Part shown: one piece after another, positions 21,518 through 29,921 of the stretch | Layout: each line of letters opens with the position of its first letter | Position numbering within the stretch: position 1 is the first letter of the stretch | Virus record (IMG/VR): IMGVR_UViG_3300017719_000109 | Location: 1 to 29,921 of that record | Direction: 5' to 3' (one strand) | Length of the DNA: 29,921 nucleotides | Source of the DNA: a virus | Program-made: the position numbers and the translations under genes | The notes under the pieces: generated by a model | What the model saw: only the letters and a program-made list of their open reading frames with translations | Database searches by the model: none | What the model was told of the DNA's origin: nothing

Positions 21518-23422
21518 ATGGCAAACAGAATACCACTTATAGTTGATAGAGACGATCAAAACAAACTAAAAGAATTACCAATAGGTGATAATTTAAACTT
21601 AACAGGAAGTGGAATAGTTGGTGCGGCAAACATTGAAGCAACAGGACTTACTATTGCCGGAATCAGTTATAATCCATTTAGCGGTAGTTGGAATGATCTA
21701 GCAGACAAACCTAACGTAGCCGCAGACACTGATGGACTTCCTCAAGGTAATACTAATTTATATTTTACAAATGAAAAAGTTGATGACAGAGTTAACGCTA
21801 TCCTTAGAGAAGGAAGCGGAATTGATATTACATACGACGACTTAAATGCTACAATTACTATTGCCGCAACAGGTGGTGGTGGCGGTGGGGGCGGAAGTAA
21901 TATTCCAACTAACTTTACCGGATTGGCTACTAACCAAGTAATGAAATATAGCACAGCAGAAAGTGCTTGGCTAAATGGAAGTATTAATTGGTCTGAACTA
22001 GCAGGAACTCCAAGTTTTTCTACAGTATCAATTTCAGGTAGCTATAACGATTTGATTAACAAGCCTACTCTTGTAAATGATATTAGCGACTTAGCAGATG
22101 TAGATACACAATCACAACTACCAAACACTGGACAAGTTCTTAAATGGGATGGTAATAAATGGGCACCAGCAGATGATATTACAACAGGTGGTGGCGGACT
22201 AGATGCTACAACACTAAATGGATTTGCTAGTTCATATTATTTAGATTATAATAACTTTACAAGTAAGCCTACATTATTTGACAGCCAATTTAGTTCATTA
22301 GTAGCAACACCTACAACATTATCAGGTTATGGTATTACTGATGCTATTAGTACAAGTCAAAGTTACACACAAGACGGTACAGTAACATTTAATGATAACG
22401 GTGGTATTACAGTTGGTACAAATAATAATGTTAAATTAAGAATTGATAACAGTGTAATTTTAGAAACTACAGTTAATGATCAAGATTTAGATATCAAAGT
22501 TAAACCTTTGTCTGGAACAAAAACAGCAATTAAAATTGATACTGGTAATGAGAGAGTAGGTATATTTACAGCATCGCCAGGACGTAAACTAGATGTTGCA
22601 GGTGATGTAAATGCTACTGAATATTTTGGTAGTGGTGCTAATCTAACAGGACTTACCTTAGATTTAATTACAACAGCTGGAAGTGAAACAGATAACAGCG
22701 TAAGTTTTGGTAACATTAATCCTTATGCGGCTAACACATATAGTTTAGGTGCTAGTAATAATTATTATCAAAACTTGTATGCTAATAATATTTACGGTAG
22801 TGGCGCTAACATTACAGCAATTCCGTTTAGTTCATTAACAGGTGTCAGTATTGATTATACTGGTAGTACAATTACTAACAAGCCTACTATTCCAACAAAC
22901 AATAACGAACTTACAAACGGCGCAGGATTTATCACAGGCATTACTACTGAAAGTATTAATAGTTTAAGTGATGTTAATATTACTAGTGTAGCAAACGACC
23001 AAATTTTAAAATACGATAGTGCTACAAGTAAATGGGTTAACAGTGTAGGTGGATCAACTATAGGTAACTTTACATTTAGTTCAAGTGTAATTGATACAGA
23101 TGATTCAAGTGGTATTACAATTACTCCAGCAGTTACTACGAGCAGTGATCTTACAGTACAAAACGATTTAGTAGTACAAGGTAGTATTACAGCAGATAGT
23201 ATTGTTAGTACAGGTACAGGTGTACCAACTATTGAAAGTGCGTCTAGTATTAATTTAACAGCCTCGGATAGAGTTACAGTAACACAAAGTCCTATTAACT
23301 TAGCAAGTTTCTCAACTACTGATCGTAACGGTCTAACAGCTACTAACGGTGACATGATCTATAATACTACTACAAATAAATTCCAAGGCTACGCTAATGG
23401 CGCCTGGGTCGATTTACACTAG
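21518..23422 (+). CDS. Fibre-type structural protein (634 aa)
   Basis: AAGGAAATAG just upstream supports the start. Near residue 80, LYFTNEKVDDRVNAILREGS begins a widespread tail-fibre unit. An eight-glycine run at 119-126 makes a flexible hinge. Repeated 'W..L..KP' elements follow (GSWNDLADKPN, INWSELAGTPSF, SYNDLINKPTL, NFTSKPTLF), along with TPTTLSGYGITDA, shared with the 21052 protein. RKLDVAGDVNATEYFGSGANL and NLYANNIYGSGANI are further shaft repeats. It ends NGDMIYNTTTNKFQGYANGAWVDLH, a frequent fibre tip. Cysteine appears to be absent. A host-contact fibre, made late, is the most likely role. Confidence 0.8.
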   Translation: MANRIPLIVDRDDQNKLKELPIGDNLNLTGSGIVGAANIEATGLTIAGISYNPFSGSWNDLADKPNVAADTDGLPQGNTNLYFTNEKVDDRVNAILREGSGIDITYDDLNATITIAATGGGGGGGGSNIPTNFTGLATNQVMKYSTAESAWLNGSINWSELAGTPSFSTVSISGSYNDLINKPTLVNDISDLADVDTQSQLPNTGQVLKWDGNKWAPADDITTGGGGLDATTLNGFASSYYLDYNNFTSKPTLFDSQFSSLVATPTTLSGYGITDAISTSQSYTQDGTVTFNDNGGITVGTNNNVKLRIDNSVILETTVNDQDLDIKVKPLSGTKTAIKIDTGNERVGIFTASPGRKLDVAGDVNATEYFGSGANLTGLTLDLITTAGSETDNSVSFGNINPYAANTYSLGASNNYYQNLYANNIYGSGANITAIPFSSLTGVSIDYTGSTITNKPTIPTNNNELTNGAGFITGITTESINSLSDVNITSVANDQILKYDSATSKWVNSVGGSTIGNFTFSSSVIDTDDSSGITITPAVTTSSDLTVQNDLVVQGSITADSIVSTGTGVPTIESASSINLTASDRVTVTQSPINLASFSTTDRNGLTATNGDMIYNTTTNKFQGYANGAWVDLH

Positions 23423-23430
23423 GAGTTTAA

Positions 23431-25002
23431 ATGAGCGAACGCGAATATATTGTTACACTTAAAAAAGGTGTAGACTACGAAGCATTTAATCAAGAAATGA
23501 TTGAAGAAACTGGTGCTGGTAATATTCCAAACAGATCAGCTACAGTAGCAAACGCAAGACCTGGTTCTCAACGTAATACACATTATGCTCTTACAGATGA
23601 CGAAGCAACTGATCTTAGAAATGATGATAGAGTCGTTGATGTTGCTATTCCACCAGAACAAGATGAAAACTTAGAAATTGGTTTAACAGCAACATATCAA
23701 GGTAACTTTTATAAAGGAACTTCAGAACTTAGTGATAAAAATATTGACTGGGGTAAAAGACGCCACAGTGTAGTTACTGAAAATACAACTTGGTCAACAA
23801 ACTTAGATAGCTCATATAATTATGCGTTAGATGGAACAGGCGTAGATGTTGTTATACAAGATAGCGGCCTACAAGTTGATCATCCAGAATTCCAAGATGC
23901 TAACGGAGTATCAAGAGTACAACAGATTAATTGGTATACCGAAAGTGGATTAAGCGGATCGCAAAGTTCTAATCATTATAGAGACACAGACGGACATGGT
24001 ACACACGTTGCAGGTACAGCCGCTGGTAAACATTTTGGTTGGGCAAAGAACTCAAGAGTGTACAGTGTTAAAGTTGCAGGCCTAGAAGGTTCTGGCGATT
24101 CAGGCACAGGCATCAGTATTAGTGACTGTTTTGATGTAATAAAATTATGGCACAGAAACAAACCAATTGATCCAACTACAGGACGCAAGCGTCCAACTAT
24201 AGTAAATATGAGTTGGGGCTATAGTTCAGGATACGGAACTGCTACAAGTATTGTATATCGCGGAACAACTTATAGTTCTAGCAATGATCCTAGTTTTTCT
24301 TCAAGAACACATCTAAGAGATACCTATGGGCTTTACCCATATGTTACTTTTAGTGGATATAGATGTCCAGTAAGAATAGCATCAGTTGATACAGACGTAG
24401 AAGAATTAATTGATGAAGGTGTACATATATGTATTGCCGCAGGCAATAATAGTTTTAAAGTAGATGTAGATGGCGGAGATGATTATGGTAATATACTTTT
24501 TGGCGCTGGTGGTAGTCGTTTCTATCACAGAGGCAGTTCTCCGTATAGTGTAAATGCGTTTATGGTCGGATGCCTAAATGCTCAGTCAAACACAGCAGAT
24601 AATAAAGTAGGATTTAGTACAACAGGACCGGGTGTTGATATATACGCCGCAGGACATAATATTGTTAGTTGTACAAGCACAACAAATAAATTTGGCGATG
24701 CCGCATATTATGATGGCGGCGGCTTTAGACAGTGTAACATTAGTGGTACTAGTATGGCTAGTCCGCAAGCATGTGGTGTAGGAGCATTATACCTACAAGC
24801 AAATCCTATGCTTACGCCAGCACAACTAAAAGATATGATGCATAAAGATTCGAGTGAAACTTTAGAAGCAGGAACGCTCACAGGATATGGTGACACAGAT
24901 GATGCTATGGGTGGACCACGTAGAGTAATGGTATCTAGATATAATAAACAAGTACCTTACTCGTCAACTATATCAGGTAAATACAGTAACAGGGGAATAT
25001 AG
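23431..25002 (+). CDS. Subtilisin-like (S8) serine protease
   Basis: A 523-residue protease with a full S8 catalytic set: D144 in VIQDSGLQVDHPEF, H189 in DGHGTHVAGTAAG, oxyanion N339 in IAAGNN, and S441 in ISGTSMASPQACG. About 115 residues precede the catalytic domain. They begin REYIVTLKKGVDYEAFNQEM, resembling an inhibitor-I9-type propeptide, which folds and blocks S8 enzymes until cut. There is no obvious signal peptide. AGGAG before the ATG supports the start. The gene sits between fibre genes with gaps of only 8 and 0 bases, so it is made with virion proteins. It may mature fibres or baseplate proteins, or act on the host surface as part of the particle. All catalytic residues are present, so it should be active. 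Confidence 0.92.
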   Translation: MSEREYIVTLKKGVDYEAFNQEMIEETGAGNIPNRSATVANARPGSQRNTHYALTDDEATDLRNDDRVVDVAIPPEQDENLEIGLTATYQGNFYKGTSELSDKNIDWGKRRHSVVTENTTWSTNLDSSYNYALDGTGVDVVIQDSGLQVDHPEFQDANGVSRVQQINWYTESGLSGSQSSNHYRDTDGHGTHVAGTAAGKHFGWAKNSRVYSVKVAGLEGSGDSGTGISISDCFDVIKLWHRNKPIDPTTGRKRPTIVNMSWGYSSGYGTATSIVYRGTTYSSSNDPSFSSRTHLRDTYGLYPYVTFSGYRCPVRIASVDTDVEELIDEGVHICIAAGNNSFKVDVDGGDDYGNILFGAGGSRFYHRGSSPYSVNAFMVGCLNAQSNTADNKVGFSTTGPGVDIYAAGHNIVSCTSTTNKFGDAAYYDGGGFRQCNISGTSMASPQACGVGALYLQANPMLTPAQLKDMMHKDSSETLEAGTLTGYGDTDDAMGGPRRVMVSRYNKQVPYSSTISGKYSNRGI

Positions 25003-25695
25003 ATGGCAATTCAAACAGTAAATATAGGTACTATAGCAAACGACGGCACAGGTGATGATTTACGTGAAGCGTTTGTAAAAGTAAATAGTAACTTCCAAGA
25101 GTTACAAGCAAAGAATCCAGAACAAACAACAGCCGCAAACTTAGGCAGTCAAGGTTCGGGTGTGTTTGCTCAACTTAACGGTAGCGAATTACAATTTAAA
25201 AAGATTGTAGGCGGGTCAGCTGTAACACTAGCAGAGACTGCTAATACAGTAACAATTAACAGTACAGCAACAGGCTTACCTAGTTTACAAGTATTTGCTG
25301 ACAACAACAACATTACATTAGATGCTAACGGCAATGCCCTAACACTTGCTGGTGGAGGAAATACTACAACTAATCTTGTTGGTCAAACTATTACAATTTC
25401 AAGTGTAACATCATTACAAACTGATACAAGTCCAAAGCTAACAGCAACACTAAACGCACAAACTAACAACATTACTAATGTGGGTAATATGACTGGTAAT
25501 GTACATAATCTTGATGTTAGAGAATTTGACGGAATACAGAGTTATCTTAATCAGTTAGATATGGGAATTTCAAATCCGTCATCGTTTTCTAGTTCATTAG
25601 AATATCTAGCATATAACTTAGCTATCGACTTTGACGATGGCAACAGTAACTTTACTGGATCAAATGCTATTGAAGCAGACTTTGGAACACTGTAG
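25003..25695 (+). CDS. Fibre-type structural protein (230 aa)
   Basis: Starts directly after the protease stop, with AGGGGAAT upstream. Residues 5-35 (NIGTIANDGTGDDLREAFVK, then VNSNFQEL) are the shared N-terminal fibre module. The middle is beta-rich (ITLDANGNALTLAGGGN, VGQTITISSVTSLQTDTSPK), of which TDTSPK echoes ADTSPIFGG in the giant fibre. The last 60 residues are more helical (IQSYLNQLDMG, SSLEYLAYNLAIDFDDG) and could bind the next protein. Probably a virion adaptor or short fibre. Confidence 0.75.
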   Translation: MAIQTVNIGTIANDGTGDDLREAFVKVNSNFQELQAKNPEQTTAANLGSQGSGVFAQLNGSELQFKKIVGGSAVTLAETANTVTINSTATGLPSLQVFADNNNITLDANGNALTLAGGGNTTTNLVGQTITISSVTSLQTDTSPKLTATLNAQTNNITNVGNMTGNVHNLDVREFDGIQSYLNQLDMGISNPSSFSSSLEYLAYNLAIDFDDGNSNFTGSNAIEADFGTL

Positions 25696-25703
25696 GAGTT
25701 AGA

Positions 25704-28700
25704 ATGGCCAATACACTTTGGACAGTAAATACAGGACATAGTTTAGGTACGATTCAAGAAGGCGTTACACAAACAGTTTCTTTACCAATAGATTCAACTG
25801 TCGATAGTATTACACTTATTAGTGGCAAGTTACCAGGTGGTCTAAGATTAAGTGGAACTGATTTATTAGGTACTCCTTTTGAAGTAAACAAGTTAACTAC
25901 ATTTAAATTTGTATTAAGAGCTAAAAAAGATAGACGTAAAGAAGACATTACGTTAAACTTAACAATAGACGGAATGGACGAACCTCAATGGGTTACAGCA
26001 GAAGGTGACTTACCTTTAGGTCCAAACAATAAATTTTACATACTAGATAGTAGTCCTGTAGATTTCCAATTACAAGTTATTGATCCTGACTTACCTACAG
26101 GCGAAACATTAGAATATTTTATTGAAGACGATGGCGGCGAACTTCCGCCGGGTATATCTTTAGGAAGAACGACAGGTAAACTAACAGGTATTGTTGAGCC
26201 TTTACTAGCATTAGAAGGAAGAGCTTCAAGTGGATTCTTTGATACAAATCTTTATGGAACGTTTCCATTCGATTTTGGTGTTAAAAGTTTTAACGGTTTT
26301 GAAAGTTTTTACTACGATACAACATTTTATGATTATGCTGTTCCTACACAAAGTCCTAAAAAATTAAATAGATTTTACCAATTTACTGTAACTGTAAGTG
26401 ACGGAGTTACACTAGCAAAGAGACAGTTTAAGATTTATTTAGTAGGTGACGATTTCTTAAGAACAGATAATACTATTATGCAGATAGGTACTGGATTGTT
26501 TACAGCAGACAATACATATCTAAGAGCGCCTGTTTGGTTAACACCAAGTGACTTAGGATTTAGAAGAGCCAATAACTATGTTACATTATTTCTTGATGTA
26601 TATGATCCAACAAGTAATCAAGGTATTATTAGTTTTACAGTTAAGAAATCTAACTCAGATGGAACTCCTAGTGTACTTCCGCCTGGAATGGATATTGATA
26701 GTACAAATGGCGAGATCGCAGGGCGTGTTCCTTATCAGCCAGCAGTTACAACTGAATACAGATTTACAGTTGAAGCACTAAGACAATTAGGAAGTTCATC
26801 ATCAACTAGTACAGAATTAGTTGCTAATAACCTAGGAGTAGATCCTGCTAATGAATTTGGTGTATATGACACAGGTACAAAAACTAAAGGCTTCCCTGAT
26901 GATAATACTAGTTTTACAGATTTTGCGGCAAACTTATTTAGAGGAACTACACAAAACAGTTGGATTGTATTTAATGAAGTTCCGATAACAACAGACGATG
27001 CTAGTGATAATAGATCGTATATAGGTTCTGATGTTATAAACAAAAGCGTATGGGTAATTAAGAATGGTAAAGTAGAATTTACAAGTGCTGATAAAGCGCA
27101 AACTACACTTGAACAAGGAAATAATGATTACTTAAGAAGTCAGTTTAGAGGTACTATTCCAAATGTTATATTTCAAACTTTTGATCAGGCTGGAGCAGTA
27201 GTTAGTAATAAAGTTATTACTATGAGCTTTTACGATTACAGCAAACGTATTACAGAAACAACTAATCCTACAGTAGCAAAAGACAAAGAATTTAAAGTTA
27301 AATTATTAGGTGAAATAGAAAGTGCTATTACATGGAACACTTCAAAAGACTTAGGTAACATTAGAGCAAACTTTACATCTACATTAAGTGTAAGTGCTAC
27401 TAGTAACGTTCCTAATGCTATTGTATTGTATAGTTTAGATAGCGGAAGATTACCACCAGGTATTACACTTGCTATTGATGGACAGTTACAAGGTAAAATT
27501 AGACAATTTGGTGTTCCTGGATTTCCTGGATTGACTACAATTGACAAAACAACTACTAAAACTACGTTTGATGGAGACACTACAACTATCGACAGAAGTT
27601 ATACATTTACAGTAAAAGCACAAGACCAATTTAAATTTAGTGCTACAACAAAAGAATTTAATATTACTACAACTGATCCTGATGATACTCTTTACAGTAG
27701 TGTAAGTATGGTTCCAATGTTAAAGAAAACTGAACGTAATACATTTAGAAACTTTATATCTGATCCTACTATCTTTACACCAAGTAGTATCTATAGACCA
27801 AATGATCCAACGTTTGGATTACAATCACAAATTAACATTTTAGCATATGCCGGTATTGAAACTAAAAATATTAGCGAGTTTATGTCTGCTATTGCTAAAA
27901 ATCATAAACGTAAAAAATTTAAGGTAGGCAGTGTTAAAAAAGCTCTTGCTAAAAATGTAGGCACTAATGATACAGTATACGAAATAATTTATGTAGAACT
28001 AATTGATCCATCAGAACCGTTGACAGGTCAAACTGCTCAATCATTTAATATTAAGACAAAAAATAAAATTACAGCTGATAGTATACAATATGAAGTTATT
28101 GACGACAATACCGGAGTTGGTACTGGTCAAGGATTCTTTCCTTTAGAACTACAAGGAGGAGGTGGTAGATCACCTGCTTCTACAGGAACAATTATATTAT
28201 ATACTAGAATAGGCCCTGTACAATATAATTCAGGTCCACAAATAACAGTAGAATTACAAAACGGACAAGAAATAGTTGTAGGCGATATTGACAATAGTAT
28301 TAATGCCGATCCACAACGTTTACGTCCTATAACAAATACAATTAAAATTGATAGTGATGCTATCAATGTTAGTGATAGTAAAGATCAAAGAAGATATATA
28401 AGTAATATCACTAATATGAGAAATAGATTACGTAAAGTTGGTTCAAATCTAAGAGACTTTTATCCGTTATGGATGCGTACAGCACAAGTAGCAGGTGAAG
28501 CAGAATTAGGATTTAGACTAGCAATTCCGCTTTGTTACTGTAAACCAGGTGAAGCAGACAACGTAATATTAAATATTGCTAATAGCAACTTTAACTTTAA
28601 ACAACTAAACATAGAGATCGAAAGGTATAGTATTGATGCTACAGCCGGGGTAAGTAACGAACAGTACTTACCGTTCGCGAACTATCAGTTCAATGTATAA
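25704..28700 (+). CDS. Large structural protein with putative Ig-like (He_PIG) repeats
   Basis: A 998-residue protein, started by GGAG before the ATG. Four 'LPxG + turn + G-I' signatures of He_PIG/cadherin-like Ig folds are visible: LPGGLRLSGTDLLGTP (from 43), LPPGISLGRTTGKLTGIV (from 147), LPPGMDIDSTNGEIAGRVP (from 325) and LPPGITLAIDGQLQGKI (from 583). Each is followed by 'F-F-V-A' strands, as in YQFTVTVSDG, YRFTVEA and YTFTVKAQD. The last 330 residues are different: FRNFISDPTIFTPSSIYRPN, then a region ending with WMRTAQVAGEAELGFRLAIPL. They may be the part that docks to the tail or baseplate. It is the last large gene of the cassette. A virion surface or baseplate-linked role is likely. 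Confidence 0.75.
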   Translation: MANTLWTVNTGHSLGTIQEGVTQTVSLPIDSTVDSITLISGKLPGGLRLSGTDLLGTPFEVNKLTTFKFVLRAKKDRRKEDITLNLTIDGMDEPQWVTAEGDLPLGPNNKFYILDSSPVDFQLQVIDPDLPTGETLEYFIEDDGGELPPGISLGRTTGKLTGIVEPLLALEGRASSGFFDTNLYGTFPFDFGVKSFNGFESFYYDTTFYDYAVPTQSPKKLNRFYQFTVTVSDGVTLAKRQFKIYLVGDDFLRTDNTIMQIGTGLFTADNTYLRAPVWLTPSDLGFRRANNYVTLFLDVYDPTSNQGIISFTVKKSNSDGTPSVLPPGMDIDSTNGEIAGRVPYQPAVTTEYRFTVEALRQLGSSSSTSTELVANNLGVDPANEFGVYDTGTKTKGFPDDNTSFTDFAANLFRGTTQNSWIVFNEVPITTDDASDNRSYIGSDVINKSVWVIKNGKVEFTSADKAQTTLEQGNNDYLRSQFRGTIPNVIFQTFDQAGAVVSNKVITMSFYDYSKRITETTNPTVAKDKEFKVKLLGEIESAITWNTSKDLGNIRANFTSTLSVSATSNVPNAIVLYSLDSGRLPPGITLAIDGQLQGKIRQFGVPGFPGLTTIDKTTTKTTFDGDTTTIDRSYTFTVKAQDQFKFSATTKEFNITTTDPDDTLYSSVSMVPMLKKTERNTFRNFISDPTIFTPSSIYRPNDPTFGLQSQINILAYAGIETKNISEFMSAIAKNHKRKKFKVGSVKKALAKNVGTNDTVYEIIYVELIDPSEPLTGQTAQSFNIKTKNKITADSIQYEVIDDNTGVGTGQGFFPLELQGGGGRSPASTGTIILYTRIGPVQYNSGPQITVELQNGQEIVVGDIDNSINADPQRLRPITNTIKIDSDAINVSDSKDQRRYISNITNMRNRLRKVGSNLRDFYPLWMRTAQVAGEAELGFRLAIPLCYCKPGEADNVILNIANSNFNFKQLNIEIERYSIDATAGVSNEQYLPFANYQFNV

Positions 28701-28704
28701 AGCA

Positions 28705-28712
28705 GATAAATA
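28705..28712 (+). promoter_or_regulatory. T4-type late promoter motif
   Basis: GATAAATA in the gap between two structural genes. Expected start is near 28718, followed by GAGAGG and the ATG at 28735. Confidence 0.55.
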
Positions 28713-28734
28713 ATATACAAGAGAGGAATACATT

Positions 28735-29340
28735 ATGCCAAATTTAACAAGTAGTTCAATTAACGAAACAGGAGTAAATGCTGAATATCCTGTTGCGGGT
28801 CAAGATAACGATTCACAAGGATTTAGAGATAATTTTAGTATTTTAAAAACTAACTTTGTAGCCGCTAAAACAGAAATTGAAGAACTACAAGATATTACAG
28901 CAAAACTTAATGTTGCTAATGACTTCCTCGGTAATAACATTAGTGGTGCTAATTTAGTTAACAATACACACGCACACCATCCTAGTGCTGGTACAGTTAA
29001 TTCAAGCCAAAACATTAACGTAAGTGACGGACCACATCAAACTATTGTTGTTGGTGCTGATGTTACACTTACACTATCTAATTGGAATACAAATAACGAT
29101 AAAACAAACATAGTACGTGTATATGTAAAAACTGCCGACGTAGATCGAACAGTAACATTTGCTAGTAACGCAGGCGCAGGAACACTTAAAAGATCCAGCA
29201 ACTGGCCAACATCAAATACTACAGCAGTAATTGGAGTTAAGGCTGATCCAGCAGATGAAGATAAGTTCTTTGTGTTTGAATTTACAAGTTTTGACCAAGG
29301 TGCTACAGTATGGTCTAACTACGTAGGTGTTTACCAGTAA
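28735..29340 (+). CDS. Structural protein with diverged fibre N-terminus
   Basis: A 201-residue protein under its own late motif, with GAGAGG about eight bases before the ATG. Residues 16-52 (EYPVAGQDNDSQGFRDNFSI, then LKTNF and EIEELQ) are a diverged form of the N-terminal module of the other fibres, with a longer helix. The rest is beta-rich (VVGADVTLTLSNWNTNNDK, DRTVTFASNAGAGTLK, KFFVFEFTSFDQGATVWSNY), resembling small virion proteins of marine T4-like phages. No cysteine. It is likely part of the baseplate or fibre set. Confidence 0.7.
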   Translation: MPNLTSSSINETGVNAEYPVAGQDNDSQGFRDNFSILKTNFVAAKTEIEELQDITAKLNVANDFLGNNISGANLVNNTHAHHPSAGTVNSSQNINVSDGPHQTIVVGADVTLTLSNWNTNNDKTNIVRVYVKTADVDRTVTFASNAGAGTLKRSSNWPTSNTTAVIGVKADPADEDKFFVFEFTSFDQGATVWSNYVGVYQ

Positions 29341-29582
29341 TGTTTCATCCTTTTAGTGAAGATACATCTGCGCTAACAGTAGCACAGCTACATGACAAAA
29401 TATCCGAATTAACACATAAGTATTTTTCTACTTCTAATCCTCAAGTCCAAGAACAGATTTCTACTTTTATTGACTTTTACAGACAAGAAGCTCTAGTAAA
29501 AGAAGCCAAAGAAAAACTTGAACAAGAAAAAAATCAACAAAATGGCGATTTAGGACTTGACAAACTCATCAAAGTAAGTTAA
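29340..29582 (+). CDS. Small helical protein (80 aa)
   Basis: Overlaps the previous stop (TAATG), with no strong ribosome site of its own. It starts MFHPFSEDTSALTVAQLHDKIS and continues as helix to a charged, glutamate/lysine-rich coiled-coil end (EALVKEAKEKLEQEKNQQN). Small proteins of this kind occur beside structural genes in marine T4-like phages; role unknown. Its last bases contain the -35 box of a promoter for the next gene. Confidence 0.65.
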   Translation: MFHPFSEDTSALTVAQLHDKISELTHKYFSTSNPQVQEQISTFIDFYRQEALVKEAKEKLEQEKNQQNGDLGLDKLIKVS

Positions 29583-29585
29583 AAT
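29557..29585 (+). promoter_or_regulatory. sigma70-type promoter
   Basis: TTGACA (29557-29562), 17 bases, TAAAAT (29580-29585). Expected start is near 29592, the ATG of the next gene. Confidence 0.6.
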
Positions 29586-29591
29586 ACGTGT

Positions 29592-29921
29592 ATGCTTATG
29601 AAAACAGACTCTCTCGGTATCCCGCGATTTACAAATAAAGACTTAGTTGATATGATCTATACAGGTCATGCTGACAAATGTCATGTGGTATTATGCGAAC
29701 CATCAGATGATGTAGATCAGTTTAACAAAGCAATGGAAGAACAAGGCTTTGATAAACTACAAAAGTATATTCCATTAGATGTAGACAAAAAGACTTTTGA
29801 CGGTGTATGTCAAGGTGAATGGTTTATGCCTGATGAATACAAAGACATCAATGTATATGAATATGTACTAGGCAAAGCAAAAACACCCTGCCCACAACAC
29901 GTACAAGATCGTATATGGGAA
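29592..29921 (+). CDS. Unknown protein, incomplete at the right edge
   Basis: Open to the end of the window, with 110 codons visible. Starts are possible at 29592 (MLMKTDSLG) or 29598 (MKTDSLG); neither has a ribosome site, and the upstream promoter would start RNA at about 29592. The sequence is acidic and soluble (FTNKDLVDMIYTGHADKCHV, VVLCEPSDDVDQFNKAMEEQ, GEWFMPDEYKDINVYEYVLG) with four cysteines, and I do not recognise it. It probably begins a new early unit, separate from the structural cassette. Confidence 0.6.
   Translation, partial: MLMKTDSLGIPRFTNKDLVDMIYTGHADKCHVVLCEPSDDVDQFNKAMEEQGFDKLQKYIPLDVDKKTFDGVCQGEWFMPDEYKDINVYEYVLGKAKTPCPQHVQDRIWE

Noticed and set aside
22855-23355. 166-residue minus-strand ORF inside the 21518 fibre gene
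   Set aside because: Shadow of repetitive fibre codons; the translation is Leu/Val-rich without any domain.
24976-24983. GGTAAATA before the 25003 gene as a late promoter
   Set aside because: One mismatch at an important position inside coding sequence; chance matches of this quality are expected.
13856-28700. CRISPR array or short tandem DNA repeats in the fibre region
   Set aside because: The repetition is at protein level (fibre motifs, Gly runs, Ig-like signatures); there are no evenly spaced identical repeats.

Overview
The window looks like part of the genome of a T4-like, contractile-tailed marine phage, similar in gene content to the myoviruses of marine cyanobacteria and SAR11-type bacteria. 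The signs are an AT-rich sequence, densely packed and overlapping genes almost all on one strand, an ATP-dependent DNA ligase, T4-type late promoter motifs (NATAAATA), a block of very large repetitive fibre genes, and host-like accessory genes (UvsE, QueD, an A-type Fe-S protein, phosphomannomutase-like HAD, glycosyltransferase). The host cannot be named from the sequence.

Layout. Bases 1-436 are the 3' end of a Rieske-type oxygenase alpha subunit. Bases 437-857 hold a promoter, a possible 19-residue leader peptide with Cys and Trp codons, an intrinsic terminator, and then tRNA-Trp and tRNA-Cys. Bases 858-5094 are an early-type region: metallophosphoesterase, an unknown protein with a possible OB fold, DNA ligase, and small membrane or unknown proteins, driven by near-consensus sigma70 promoters with 17-bp spacers. 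Bases 5154-7908 hold a conserved phage protein and two related fibre-type proteins. Bases 8011-13180 are an accessory block: a membrane protein pair, sugar/glycan genes, QueD, UvsE and small proteins. One gene (13177-13464) is on the minus strand. Bases 13526-29582 are an Fe-S carrier gene followed by the late structural block: a 2398-residue fibre, further fibres, a subtilisin-like protease, and a 998-residue protein with putative Ig-like repeats. An incomplete gene runs off the right end.

How the genes work together. The sigma70-type promoters serve metabolic, DNA and repair genes, presumably early. NATAAATA motifs lie before structural and some accessory genes, presumably late. Several fibre genes share an N-terminal module, suggesting one attachment scheme with different distal parts. 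The protease lies in frame with this cassette and is probably in the virion or acts on it.

The most unusual whole-window signal is the apparent complete absence of the word GCWGC (GCAGC/GCTGC). GCGGC is common, and Ala-Ala pairs are written with GCG or GCC as the first codon. This points to avoidance of a restriction or methylation site. Other points of interest are the leader-terminator-tRNA arrangement, three genes whose late promoter would start transcription at the start codon, and a GC-rich patch inside uvsE.
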